64,000 nucleotides of DNA, from NCBI GenBank assembly GCA_037447655.1, contig JBBHKE010002683.1, positions 308,001 through 372,000 of the forward strand, read 5' to 3'. Shown here one piece after another: positions 10,754 to 22,680 of this stretch. The DNA comes from Zygnema cylindricum (lineage: Eukaryota > Streptophyta > Zygnematophyceae > Zygnematales > Zygnemataceae). A program made the translations under genes and the position numbers. Under the pieces are notes generated by a model, which searched no databases, was not told the DNA's origin, and was given only the letters and a program-made list of their open reading frames with translations. Positions within the stretch are counted from its first letter, which is position 1. Each line of letters starts with the position of its first letter.

Positions 10754-12844
10754 CAATCGACCCGGTCTGTAGAGTTTGCCGCACGATTACAAAAACGTAT
10801 GATAAAACTTCGCCCTTAAGCGGTTATGCCCATGTGGTCAAAGAAAGGATTTTTTTCCGTCGCTCCTTTTCATAGAAAGTGTGACTTACAACGAAAAAAT
10901 CCTACACCGTACGAGAATGGGCAAAAGTACATTTCGCGTCTTTTTTTTTGAACTCCCAGCGTACTTTTCGACCCACGACCAGATCATCTTCAAACTTTAA
11001 TTAATAACTACTCGCGAATTGATTTTAATAGGAGTAAAAGGCGATTGACGAATAACAAAATGGTATTGCACGCGTAAAATATCCTTCAAAAATTTTATGT
11101 TGTAGGTGGGAGAGTACACGAAAAAACGTGTTTGTCCGTTAGGAACATAGTTTAAAAGTAGGCGTTTTTATGGTAGGCTTTTGGCAGGCGCACCAAACTT
11201 GGCACAAAACTCGCGTAGAGTAGACATACTCTATGTGTGTGCGTTGTGCACACTCTTGTATGAACGTATGAATCTGACGTATCATCATAGTACAGTGCAC
11301 GCTGCCGGACGAAATTTTTTAGCGAACTCACTCAGCGTAGGATGACATTCCGCGGGAAAAAACCTGGAAAAAAAAAAAACGCGGAGGTAAGTCTAATCCT
11401 AAGTTGTGTTATGTGCTTTTCATGTGATTTTCTTAGATCGCTACTTTGATCAGCAACCGTCCGATCGTCCAAATTTGACTGTTTAATTAAAAATACCTCA
11501 AAACTCACGGAAAAATAAAAATTTGTCCGAATGTTTTTCAAAATTTAGACATGACGTTTAATTCTCTATCGATCAATGTGCAACTCAACCCTGTTACTAT
11601 TATATTCATTTTGCGACCAATACAAAATGGGTCTTAAGGCCATATTGTATGTTTTGCGTACAATAGGCATATTGAATGGGAGTACTTTCACCTACATTTG
11701 AATTATGGTTTGCAAACAATTTTTATGTTTGTTTGGCTGTACAGAATTTCACATCTACAATGTCACGAAGAACATTCGATGTCACTTTCACAAAGAGCCA
11801 TTTGTAGACATAACGTGATTGCTTATTTGTCCACGTGTGAGCGTCCACCAATGTTCGCACTTTGTTTTTGGGTGTCTACGAATTTTTGCAGTTTGTTGGC
11901 CTTTACAAATGTCGCAAGTTTTGGAGACGTCTACAACTGTCACATATTTAAACTACATCATCAATCGCTATTACCATTAAGAAATAAACATTGTAAAATT
12001 ACCTTTACCCTTAGTGTGAAGTTCCATTAAGTCATGCTGTAATCGTACGGCCAACATAACAAGATGCTACATTTTGAACAAAGTTCGATTGCGCAGAATT
12101 TGTAATCCACATGTTACACAAAGAGTGGCGCCACGCAGCTTTAGATTTGATATTGAAAATTGTCATTGATTTTCACACAGACCAAAATCTTCATTTGCTT
12201 ACCATGTACGTGCGTACCAGGTCATCGTGCAATACAACTTTTGTACTAATTGCAGACAACTTGTCAGATACCACCTCATTTTTTTAGGGTTTTTGTTTTT
12301 AAGCGTGACGAATGAGTGTTTCCAGAAATAGCGTTACGAATGGGCGGTAACAATAATAGTATGCCAAAAGTGCGTTACGAGATTTCATTTGTATTTTCTG
12401 TTGTATTTTTGAATGCATATATCGTGTGCGAAATTTTTTGATTTTAGTTGGTTGCCACCTTGACACGTATGCTCATTATCCAACGTATCGCGGCACAAAT
12501 TTTTCTGTAAATGGTGATGTACCTCGCGCGGTATATCACCAATTCCATACTCTTCGAAGCAAATGCTTCGCTAAAAAATATCCAACGGTCATTGTTAACT
12601 CCGAGACTTATGGATAATATTGGGAAGATTCTTTGTAATGTTGTTTTTCGGATAAAAACAGAATAAGGGTAACGTTCGATCACGCAAAAAGTGGGGAAGT
12701 TTACAGAAATCCAGGACTCTCCGTACCAGATTGTAATGCTTATTTTGTTTCTATGCGAAAAACAACATTATAGAGAATCTTGCGAATACTCTATGAAGGT
12801 CTTAGAGGTAAAACTAGTTGTTGGATGTTCATCTGCGAAGAGTT
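10754..12844. other. No gene seen; contains a dispersed repeat shared with 41-42 kb
   Basis: AT-rich DNA with only short open frames. About 10920-11090 resembles 41150-41320 (shared ATCTTCAAACTTTA and CTCGCGA blocks), and about 11740-11960 resembles 41700-41850 (recurrent CTACAA-N-TGTCAC phrases). I recognise no transposon domain. Confidence 0.5.
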
Positions 12845-13844
12845 TGTTGAAATTAAAAGTGTTTGTTATGTATTTTCTAGTTTTCCTAAGTGAACTAAAA
12901 TGAGGAAAGAAAAAGAAGAGGTAGCGTGCTTCTTACTTCTCTCTCTAGCCCTCATACTTGCCGTAGTCACTGAAGGCTAAAGAAGAAGCTAAAACCATGG
13001 CTGCCTATTCTTCTACTAGAGTCAGAAGGCAACCCTTTGGCTGACTTACCAAAAAGGTTGACGGACCTAGGATTTGATCCTAGTACCTACCGCCAGTCAA
13101 AGTAGCCTAGCGTCATTACCATGTAGCCTAGCACTTGTGTCCAAGTATATAAGGTACAATAGCTACTTAAAGATATGGAAATAGAGAAGTTCATTTAACT
13201 GACGAACGGACCACAATCGCATAGACATAGTTAGAAGAAATACATCGAAAAGTACTGTTTGTATTTTAATGGCTATAAATTAAGGCAGATATCAATCGAA
13301 CGGCGGAGGATGAAGTCGGCATCGCAAAATGGACGATTTGGCGGTTTGCGGTCACAGCCACACTAGGTGACACGTGTCAACATGACATTGGATGGCGGCA
13401 TCTCTGGGACATACCATGGCGAACCCAGATGTGGTAGGCGTCGTATTTTTGGCCATGTTGTACAATGGCCATACATAAAGTACTCTGGGTCAAGTACTTC
13501 TTCTGTACTGTACACTGAATTAATGTGCTCCGTACTTCACTAGTAGAGGGATTAGACAAGGGTTTAGGACTTAGTAAAATTAGATGTAGCCTCCTCTCTT
13601 TAGAGAGCTCTTGTATAAAAGGTCATCTTTGACCATTCATAATTTACTACTCAAGGGAGCAAATACAAGGATTCCTTTTTGTGTCAGACTCAGGGGAGTC
13701 AACTCTTCGAAGGGTGCAGTTTGGTTAGTCTGTATTCTATCACGGTGTCAGCAATACTCACACAAAGACTAAGGGATTGAGGTTATCTTAGAGGCTTCTT
13801 GTAAGCTGCCTACTTTGAGTATTAATGGAGGTCTCAAAGTTGTA
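12845..13844 (+). repeat. Copia 5' LTR (left arm of the inverted pair)
   Basis: 1000 bp from TGTTGAAATTAAAAG to AAGTTGTA, directly before a PBS. It contains the conserved hairpin with loop CTTGCCGTAGTCACTGA near 12957, an antisense tRNA-like segment near 13070-13140 and a TATA box near 13612. Confidence 0.88.
13612..13620 (+). promoter_or_regulatory. LTR TATA box
   Basis: TGTATAAAA followed by GGTCATCTTTGACC. The same TATA and downstream block recur at 30371 (plus) and, with variation, in the other 1-kb LTRs about 220-240 bp before the LTR end. It probably fixes the start of genomic RNA. Confidence 0.65.
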
Positions 13845-14036
13845 GGTTATGGGCCCACCCTCTAGGGTGCCTATATTCAATGGGACTGGGTTCATCTACT
13901 GGGAGAGTATGATGATAAGAGCCCTATGTGAGAATTTTTTTTGGGGAATCATGAGTGGGCGAGTAAAGCGCCCATCCAGTCCTATTATCCCTCCAAGGTT
14001 CGGAGGAAGGAGATTTGGTAGGAAACACCACATTTG
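13845..14036 (+). pseudogene. PBS and gag N-terminal fragment (plus)
   Basis: PBS GGTTATGGGCCCACC at 13845-13859, with the gag ATG at 13849 inside it. The encoded start MGPPSRVPIFNG matches the other copies. An upstream ATG in the LTR is followed by an in-frame TAG, so here only the PBS ATG could start gag. The match ends near 14036, where the minus-strand gag begins. Confidence 0.82.
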
Positions 14037-14334
14037 AGTATCGTACTCCGCGGTCTTCAAAGTCGTCGTCTCGGTACTGTGGCAATAGGAGTAATGGGTG
14101 TCTCATTCCCTTTCCCTTTTTTAGACACACTGCTGTCCCTATCATCTTCCTCCTCATGCTGAGGCAGCGAATGCTGTAGGAAACCTTACTCCTCTAGATC
14201 CTCGTGAAGTTCCCGAAGGTGGACGTTTAACTTGTCCACTAACGATACCCCAGTATCGTTTTTCGCATAAAGCTCCCATCATCATGGCTTCCCTATAGAT
14301 GAACCCAGATCCATTGATGGTGGATACCCTAGAG
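14037..14334 (-). pseudogene. Gag N-terminal fragment (minus)
   Basis: Minus-strand frame beginning MGPPSRVSTINGSGFIYREAMM at the PBS, then the SGQVKRP region and a Ser/Lys-rich stretch that ends at the inversion point. It is truncated before the zinc knuckle. Confidence 0.8.
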
Positions 14335-14349
14335 GGTGGGCCCATAACC
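14335..14349 (-). other. Primer-binding site (half tRNA-iMet)
   Basis: Minus strand reads GGTTATGGGCCCACC, directly after an LTR ending GCA. Confidence 0.87.
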
Positions 14350-15274
14350 TGCGATTGTGTGTCCTCCATTGGACCACAGAATATAGGAAGCCTCTAGATA
14401 GTATTTAACTAACCCACTTCAAGCCACAACCACTACTGTCCAGGAAGGCAAAATAACAGTTTGACTACACCCCTAAGCAGCATGGACTCCCCCGAGTCCG
14501 TAGCAAAAAGAATCATTGAAAACGGCCAACCAGCCGATAAGTTATGAGCCGGCAAAAATGTCAATTTATACAAAGCTCTCTTAGAGAGAGAGGTTTATAC
14601 CTGCCAAAATTTCCTAAGTCTTAAACCTCTCTCACAACCCTTATCTACTGAAGTACGAACCAATCATGTAACTGTAAAGTATAGAAAAAAGTACTACGGT
14701 TGATGTCATTTATGTACGGCCGGTGTACGACAAGGCTACCGAGTGGACGCGTGTCATTATTCCACTCGTTTGTATATTCTCCATTATTCTTGCGACCAAA
14801 TGTCATCCTTCCACCCGGCGCCAGGTCATGCCAGGTCCATTAAAGCCAAAGTAACCATTTCGCGATCTCGCCGATGATGTGCCCCGTCAGATTAAATCGG
14901 AAATTAATTGTCGACCGTTGAAACAAATGTCCAATTCATTTTATTCTTGCGAAATGACGTTCGCACAAAACCTTAAGAAGTTCTAGGTTCATTCGTCCAC
15001 ATTTTAGTTAAATGTTTTCAGTATTATAGAGTAGTTTAAATACTTATCAAACCCTATATCTCCTAACAAACTTCTACGACAGACTGATTAGTGCTAACGA
15101 CTACGCCGCGCTTTGCCGGTCAAGGGTTCGAGTCCTGCCGGACTCAACCTTTTGTTGAGAGCGACTTAAGTCACTCTTTAGTCCTTCCTATCGACCAGAG
15201 GCAGCCATGGCTCCATCACCCTCTCTCTCCGTCAATGATTACAACAAGTATGGGGGCAAGAGAGAAGAGATGGA
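14350..15274 (-). repeat. Copia LTR, first part (split by the gypsy element)
   Basis: From the PBS side rightwards: TATA (minus) near 14574, tRNA-like segment near 15085-15150 with B-box-like GGTTCGAGTCC, hairpin near 15190-15270. Its last four bases TGGA are the left target duplication of the gypsy element. The remaining 81 bp continue at 27719-27799, giving about 1006 bp in all. Confidence 0.87.
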
Positions 15275-16455
15275 TGTCAAGCTCGTGTGCATCGTCGGCA
15301 CATTTGCACTCCCAGGAGTTCCAGGGCCTCATTCCACTTTGTACGGACTCTAGCGCACGGAGAAGGAAGAGGACAACTAGCCGGATCAGATCTTTATATT
15401 TTCACTCTGGAGCCCTACGCAATTTAGTTCACCTGAAACGGAGGCCGAACGGCGGAGTTAGTCTGGTGCAAAGCGTCTGCTCCATTTTATTGTGTGTTCT
15501 ATGTAGCTCTAGTAGAGGGATACATTAGAGAACGACACGTAACCTTTGGGATTATCCTGAGATCCTACTGTTAGCTGTCAGTAGGATGTTAGTTTAGGCC
15601 CAACAGCTGGGCCAAGCATTAATGACTTTGGGTCAAAGTTCGACGGTTTCACGTCAAGTCAACACTTTGTTTCCATTTTGTGTATTATAGGAGGACCCTC
15701 GGCCGCTAATCCAGCCGGGACCGGTCGTCTAACTTTTAGCCCTGAGTGTAGTACAGTCTGTTTTGTCTTATGTCAGTACGATAACAATTGCTGGCCGCTG
15801 ATTGGCTTGTCACATTGCTTTGACTTTGGAACTTGCAGTAGGACAAACTCTGGTTGTATAAGGCACTTGGGGCCGAAGGAGACAGGTTGCTTTTTCAGTA
15901 CTGTCTCCTGAGAAAACCCCCAGAGAATTAAATCAATCTTTTTGTTGGAGAACGGTTGCATTGTGTCGTTGACTCTATTGCCATCTTTGTTTTGGATTGT
16001 CTTTTGTGGAGACCGTAGCACGGGTGGGTAGTTGGCACTATCTCCTCTTTGGGCGGTTTGGACTTTCGCTGTTTGAAACTAAGAAGAGTCTTGTCGGATC
16101 CTTGCGGTGGAACCGGGAGGGTTGAGGGAGACTCATACCTGACTTCGAGGCCATTGGGAGAGGTTTTCTTCTGCTGAGTTTGGTCATCGTTGCACTCCGA
16201 GGTATGTGAATTCGCTTCACCATTATCATTCATTTCTATCTTTAATTCCATTCTCTGGGGCAAGGTGTATTGTTTAATCTGAAAAGCCGATATTTGTTAT
16301 TTCTATATTTCTGCGTGGGAGTTATTTGCACACTCTTGTGGTCATCTTTGGGTTTGTCCGGAGTTTTGCGGAAAGGATCGGACGACTCTCATTTCCTTCC
16401 TATTCTTTGGAGAGTAGCTGGGAGTGTGGCATTTCGTGGGCTTCCAGCGGAGTAG
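15275..16455 (+). repeat. Gypsy terminal segment R1 (5' LTR part)
   Basis: 1181 bp, starting TGTCAAGCTCGTG and ending GCGGAGTAG, matching 26338-27520 with scattered substitutions. It lacks the S segment that follows R on the right side. A TATA-like box lies near 15855. Confidence 0.9.
15855..15863 (+). promoter_or_regulatory. Gypsy LTR TATA box
   Basis: TTGTATAAG followed by GCACTTGGGGCC. The right copy has TATATAAGG at about 26919-26927. The box lies about 580 bp inside R and about 700 bp before gag. Confidence 0.5.
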
Positions 16456-16556
16456 CACATTACTGAAAAAGCCACTGTCCCCTTTTGTTTAAGAGGATAG
16501 CTGCTTAGGGTGGTGTATTTTATCCGAGAGATCTAGCTCATCTGCTCGTGTAAGTC
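16456..16556 (+). other. Gypsy leader between R1 and gag
   Basis: A 101-bp leader. No complement to a tRNA 3' end beginning TGG is visible next to R1, and the half-tRNA site used by the copia elements is also absent. The PBS is therefore missing, altered, or of an unusual kind. Confidence 0.5.
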
Positions 16557-19500
16557 ATGGGCGGAGGTGAAGCTCCGGATAGGGATCCTTCCGGTGTTAG
16601 TCCGGAAGAACAGGAAAGACAAGAAGCGGTGGCCCAAGAGGAAGAGGCTCAGATGCCTGAGGAAGCACCCCCCTTTGGCTCCCCTTTACACGTAGAGCGG
16701 TTTCTTAGGGGAGAGACGCCTCCGGAGGTTGCAGTCGAAACTCCTCCAACGCAGCCAGAGAGGCGACCCTCTCCTCCACCTCCACCTGTCTTTTCCCCCG
16801 AGAACTTTCCAACTCTGTTTGAGTCAGCCAGGGCTCGGGCAGCGGAGAGGGCGGAGAGGCCGCCCCTTTCTCCTAAAAGCCGTAGAAAGGGGTTGGCACA
16901 CAAGGAAGCGATCACTGGTCCCCTTCCCGAAATTGGTCGCTTTACCAGGTCCAAGGCACCAATAACAGAGATATACATAGATCTAAAGATTCTGTCTGAC
17001 CCTAACCGGCTAGGTCGTAAGGAAATCTTAGCCCTTCATAATCTCCATGAATTGAAGGTTAAGAAGGAGTTGGTGCAGCGAGTGGCCAGGTCAGACCAAG
17101 CCAAGGTGGTAGGCCTAGTGGGAGGTGTAGTAGAGTTACTGTGTATTTCGTCGGAGAGCGGCTCCCCAACCTCAGCACCGGAGCAACAGGGAGGACCATC
17201 AACTTACTACTTGCAGCCCACTATATCTCAGGAAACTGCTACCAGTAGACCTTTTAGGGGCAGAGCAACTTCTGCGGGCCGGACGAAAGAAGGGAGTAGC
17301 AAGCGGAAGTTACCTGAGCCCAAGAGAGATTTCCGGTTCAACCATCGGGACAGCAAAGGTTGATTTTCTCCCCTAGTCAAAGAAGAGCCGTTCTTTCCTT
17401 CTGCCTCAATTTCCCCAAGTTTTATGTCTCTTTCCGCACCAGTTGTCTGACCATCCGAAGGACTATGGCGTTTGAGGCCTACGGACCCCGAGGTACCAGG
17501 TTTGGGGATTGCAGATCTCTCAGGTGTGGTAAGCAGCACGCAAAAACTGGCGGAGATCCTCGGATCCCAGAGTCAGGCTACGGCGGGGGCTGGACCCGTC
17601 ACCATAGATTGGGAGGCCCTAGAAGAAGAACGGAAGAGGGCTCTAGAACAAGAACTGTTCCTAATTAGAGAGGCGAGACGGAAATGAGGGGGAATCCTTA
17701 GTGGACCGGGATCTGTTCCTAGAGAGACAGGGCCCTTTGCTGAGAGACAACCTACCGAGCAGACTGCCCCTACTGGGACTCCATCTCCCAAGACTTCTTC
17801 GGAACATAGACCGGAGTCCCCTCTTCAGTGGGAAAGGGGGGGAACAACAAGATCTAACAAAAAGGGGTTGGGTGCAGATTTGCCGAGTAATCTGGTAGCC
17901 GCGGCTACAGATCTCCCTACCATTGTCTCGGTCAAGGGATCTTCTACCGTGGAGGCCGTGGTGCAGCAAGAACCATACCGGAGACTACACATTTCCCTCG
18001 GACTTACTACTCCTCCTCCATTGTCACCTCAAGCATCCTCTCCTTCGCCTTCTCTTTCTCCTGCCGCTGTAGTCCGTGGGTCACCGGGACCACCCGTCTT
18101 ACCCTACAAGTACGACGTTCCTGCCTACTCTCCTCCTCACCGACGTTCTCCCGGTTCCAGCGAAAGAACTCCTCCACCAGAAACCTCCAAAAGGCGTACA
18201 CGGAGACAGACACCTTTCCCTCGTAGTCCTCGGTCATCTCCATCCCCTTCTCCACCAATCACTCAAGTACCACCAGTGACTAAACCTATTCTCCATATTC
18301 CCTCGGTGGAAACACTTCACCGGGAGGAACGGGCCTCTCCTGGGTATAGAGTTGCATGACTTCGGGCAGCTTTTCCCAAGGTGATAAGCTCCTCGTTTCC
18401 CAAGGGCCAACTCTATGGAGATACTGGTCATCTCACTATCTCACCAGTAACCGGAACTTCCTCAGTGGGGGGGAGTGCCATCTCTCGTCAGACCGCTCCC
18501 TCTACCGGAGAAGGAGGCGAGCCCGAGCCAGACGACGCAGATCCAGGGGTAATTTCACCGGTTCAGTTTGTTAGCCCAACCGGACCATCCTCTTCACAGT
18601 TCACCAACCTTGCAGAGGAGGGAAAAGAAATGGGGGATGTAAGGATCTTTACAAGTGATAGCTCGGGAATCGCTTTCTCTGATTTCGAACTGCTGTGGAA
18701 GTCGTTCACCCAATCTGAAATCAACAAATACAGGGGAGGGGCCATTCCAGTAGATTTTGAAACAACCCTGTTTCCGATGATGGTAAATTATCTAGCCGGA
18801 GGAGCTTTCGCCGATTACAAGGAGCGTCAACCTTTGTTGATGGCCCCCAGTATCAAAATATCTTATCCGGCTCTAGACGCCGAGGCTCTTCAGGCAGCAG
18901 CCGACCTGGTTGCCGCAGCCGCAGCTCCTCTCACCCCCACTTTCACCATGGATATGAAACTTCAGGCCCAAGGCAGGGCCTATGTCAACCACCTTCAGGC
19001 TGTATAGGCAGCCGAAGCGACCACCCGGATGGTTGCCAATCCTAATCCCTGTACCACTTTTCTGGACGCTTGGAGACTCCTTTACACAGAAAGGAACGAA
19101 ACTGCCATCAAGGAGTTCACAGACTTCCGCTGTTTGAAGAATGAAACTCCCCAGACGCTGTTCAACGGCCTCTCTAGCCTCTGCCAGAAGACCAAACTGT
19201 CCACCATCGATACGTCGGCTATGGCCACCAAATATTATGTCGCTGTTCCAAATTCCTTCGGGCCAACGGGATAGGCAGCTCTGGACAATTGGAGTGCCAG
19301 TCAGGCTATACACGATCAAAATCCCACAGCTCAAGAAATTTCATTGGCTGCTATGAAATTGTATGATCATTTTGTTAATAGCGAAGCACGAGAAAAGGCT
19401 GTTACCGGGAAATCCAGAGCCAACTTTGAAGGTTTCGCCGGGGAAACATCGCTCAGCCACGACAAACAGACAGAACTGCAAGCTTTTCGGAAGCTTAAGG

Positions 19501-20540
19501 GGAAACAGGAAGCGGATGCCCTACCTGCAATGGGGGGAGATGAAAAAGTTTTTCTTTACGACTGCATGAACTGTAACCAGCAAGGTCACGGATGGAAGAG
19601 GTGCCCCCGAAAGCTCAAACCAGAACTCGCCATCAAGTAGAAGAAGTTTGAGAGGGAGCGTGCGGAAAGGACAAGAAAACAGCAAGAACGCAAGCAAGGA
19701 GGCGGAGGAGGAGACCGAACCCCGGTCACTAAGGAAACCTATAAACCTACTCCACGCTCTGAAACCGCCAAAATGTCTCAATCCCAGTTGAGACAAATCC
19801 GACTTCCAAAATTCGATGACGCTCAAATCTCTAATGAGCTAAGGGGGAAGTATACTACTGAAGGGTCAAAATGTGAAGCTTGTGGGTTCATGGGCCACAA
19901 AGAAGGACAATGCTTTCGGAAAAATGGGGTTCCGAAGGAGATGATGCAGTATGCATTGTTTACAGGCGAAGGGGAAACTGCCGTTAATCCTTTGCCACTG
20001 CAACTTTTGTATCCCTGGGGACGATCTCCAAATGAACCGGGGCCCAACAGACTGACATCGGAACATATCATTCAGCAACAGAGCACTCAGTTGGCCGCTT
20101 TGGCAACAGAACTGGCCGCTCTCCGACTGAGATCCTCTGCCCGCACTCCTCAACCTCTTACGCCGGCTCAAAAGTTGCAAAAACAAAAACAAGAACTGCT
20201 ACAAAAGCTAGCGGAGCTGGAGCAGCAGACCACGTTGGGTGGAGATGATGATGACCTGATGGGTTGGGATATGGAGCCTCCAAAGGCCCAGCATGCTAGG
20301 ACATTTTTGTGTGGAGCATTGAACGTCGGTGTACGGGACAGTCGCAAGCAACTGTGCTCCACAACGTCATCCCAAAGAAAAGACAAACAACCGATGGAAC
20401 AAAAGGACCATAGTCGCAAAGCCACTGGCCCCTTATGCTTTACCCTGCGAGCAGTCCTTCTAAATTGTAACATTGGACTGGGACTGAAGCCAACTAACCC
20501 GCCTCCTCCGGCTCTGAAGAAACTTCCTCCCGGTTTTTAA
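16557..20540 (+). pseudogene. gag: Gypsy Gag, about 1,327 codons, with in-frame stops only
   Basis: The frame that opens at ATG 16557 continues to TAA 20538 without any indel. It is broken by TGA at 17361, 17448, 17685 and 18357 and TAG at 19005, 19272 and 19638. The first half is rich in Pro, Ser, Glu and Arg and low-complexity. About 18640-19400 is more ordered and capsid-like (FSDFELLWKSFTQSEI onward), by position only. Two CCHC zinc knuckles follow: CMNCNQQGHGWKRC (19563-19604) and CEACGFMGHKEGQC (19872-19913), then a Gln/Leu-rich probable coiled coil near 20090-20240. It is far longer than typical gypsy Gag. The frame stays open past 20540 to a G-run near 20690. Confidence 0.85.
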
Positions 20541-21520
20541 GATTACAAGAAGACACATCTGAAAGAAAATACTTCAACCACTGAAACAGATCAGGAGTGG
20601 TTCGACATATACATGGCTGAGAGACCGTCCACAGATCCGCCAATTACACCTCCTACTGGAAATTCTGACGCAGAAAGTGGGGAAGCAGGGGGGGGGAACA
20701 GGAGAAATCCGAAGACAAGGACTCACCCATTTCATCGCCCAAAGCTCTCCCTCCTTCCTCCAAAACGGCAGTTATGCTAGTACGACACTTAATGCCCTAC
20801 GCCTTTACGCATGTCAAAACGCTGGCTTCCTCCCACAATCTGCTCGAAGAAACCCTCATTCATGCATTAGGGGAAGAAATTCACACTAGGAGGAAAAGGG
20901 TCGCGTTGGCAGAACCGCCCAAGACAGTGTTCATGTCCGTAGAACCAAAAACCTCTATGGCAGATAGGGATTATAAGGCCTTTTCAGTGGCTCTAATTCT
21001 CAACAGGACGGGAAATTTTAAACTTAATGGATACGGCGGGTACCAGGATGCAGTGGTGGATACCGGAGGTCTTCCAAACTTAATAACTACATCAGCGTTA
21101 CAACAAATGCTCGAGGAACTCCGGCCAAAAATCAGTCCAAGTAACATATGCTTGAGCACAGTCAGCAGTGGCAGCCAACCAGAATATGGGATCATAAAAG
21201 CCATGGAAATCGAATTTGCTTACGACGCAGGCCAGCACGTGCAGATTCGGCTTCCCTTCCTAGTGGTGGAAGGTAAGCAATTTGAAATTTTGCTGGGTAT
21301 GGCTACCTTGACAAGGTTGAACATGGAGTTGAGCGTATTGAAGGAAGAAGTTTCAGTCTCAGACCTTGAGGATGCGGAAGGAACAAAAGTGGTGGTCCCC
21401 TTGGATTTGTGGAACTGGGGAAAAACGACTGTTCCGGTGTCTGGATGCTATCCCGTCTACTCTGCCTCAACCCCCTCGAAGCTGTTCAAATACTCTAACG
21501 ATATCGCTGATTTAATCTAG
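20541..21520 (+). pseudogene. Gypsy aspartic protease
   Basis: The frame continues from gag to a run of nine G near 20687-20695, where it shifts. The protease domain keeps the catalytic triplet in AVVDTGG (DTG at 21059-21067), and a later ILLGMATLTRLN resembles the retropepsin C-terminal region. It ends at TAG 21518-21520. A second TAG at 21536 is in the same frame, after which the frame runs straight into the methyltransferase, so protease and DNMT were part of one polyprotein. Confidence 0.88.
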
Positions 21521-21565
21521 CAATTCCCTATTTCTTAGCGGTGGGAAAGGGAGTATCAAAACCGA

Positions 21566-22680
21566 TTGGTACAGATAGCCACACTTCGGCGGGAAGTGGA
21601 CAGGAGCTTGGCTGCAATATCACCCAGAGCAGCAAAAGTCCCCCGGTCGGAACTTCCAACGGTTCTTAACAAAGGGAAAGACTTTAATCGACAAGTGGTG
21701 TCACTACAAATCCCTCTTTCACGACTTAGGATTCTATCCCTATTTTCTGGCATTAGTTCCGATCTGGAAGCCATCCTGAAAGCTGGAAACCAAATAGAAA
21801 CTTACTCGGCAGTCGAGATTGACCCGGACGCCCGTGGAGTCAGTGAGTACCGCCTGCAACAGCTGCACCAACTTTACCCACAACAACTCTCGGTGACCGC
21901 CATGTCTAACTCTCATCGCACGCTTCCCCAGAATGTGGATAATAATACGGAGTCCTATCTAGAAAAGCTCGGAAGGGTAGACCTTGTGGTCGCTGGATGG
22001 CCATGCCAAGGGTATTCGTTAGCACGACAGGGCCGAGGACACCATGACGTCCGTAGCAGAACTTTCTTCCAAATGACCAGACTAATAACAGGGTTACAGG
22101 AACGCCGAACACACCAGTGGGGTACGTCTTGGAAAACGTTCACCCCAAGATGATAAGAGAAAACAAGTGGTCAACAGCTGGAACCAAGTGACGAAGGTTC
22201 TAGGGACTCCCATAGTTTTTGATGCAGCTCAGATCGGATCGAGAGCCCACAGAGTTCGGGCATATTGGACCAGCTTGGTTCCTCTTCTAATCCTCCAACA
22301 GCTGTTGAGAACACATTTTACGGATCCCAACATCACGGTCCAACAGATTCTCGGACCGGGGCGAATGGCCACGCTGGTGATCACGCCGACAAAGCACCCT
22401 TCTTCTGTTGTAATAAGCCTGGGTATCCACGGAGGGCCCTCCCAACTCCGGTATCTTTTCCTAACAGCCACGCTTACCGGAAGGGCGCACCAAGAATGAT
22501 CTTTGACAGTACAACTGCCACGTGGACAGTGCCAAATATTACAGAACGGGAACAGGCAATGGGGTTTCAACCGGGAACCACAGCTGCGCCAGGGGTATCG
22601 GCTTCAAAAAGGTGCAGTTTAATCAGACAAAGCATTGATTTAAATGCAATTTCCTGGGTGCTGAAACATTCTCTTGCATT
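21566..22680 (+). pseudogene. Cytosine-5 DNA methyltransferase domain within gypsy pol
   Basis: Would transfer a methyl group from S-adenosylmethionine to C5 of cytosine. Motifs occur in canonical, unpermuted order: I (LSLFSGI, FSG at 21743), II-like (AVEIDPDAR), IV with the catalytic Cys in AGWPCQGYS (Cys 22004-22006), VI (LENVH, ENV at 22132-22140), VIII (SRAHRVRAYW, from 22239) and IX/X-like (VPNITEREQAMGF from about 22526, ending SIDLNAISWVLK). The frame changes between motif IV and VI, again before VIII, and again before X, so this copy is dead. It follows the protease in frame and precedes reverse transcriptase. Plant DRM methyltransferases have permuted motifs, so this is not DRM-like in order. 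AHRVRAYW recalls the DNMT3/DRM group, while PCQGYS recalls other groups; subfamily is open. Confidence 0.9.

Noticed and set aside
16447-16465. Splicing as the reason R1 ends at AG|GT (R/S boundary)
   Set aside because: A donor-like AG|GTACAG is present in R2/S2, but splicing would not explain why S1 also begins at the same boundary inside the element; the permutation models explain both.
16557-20540. Stop-codon reassignment to explain the TGA and TAG codons
   Set aside because: Copia elements in the same window have mixed stops, frameshifts and catalytic losses, and the pattern is better explained by C-to-T changes in one dead element.
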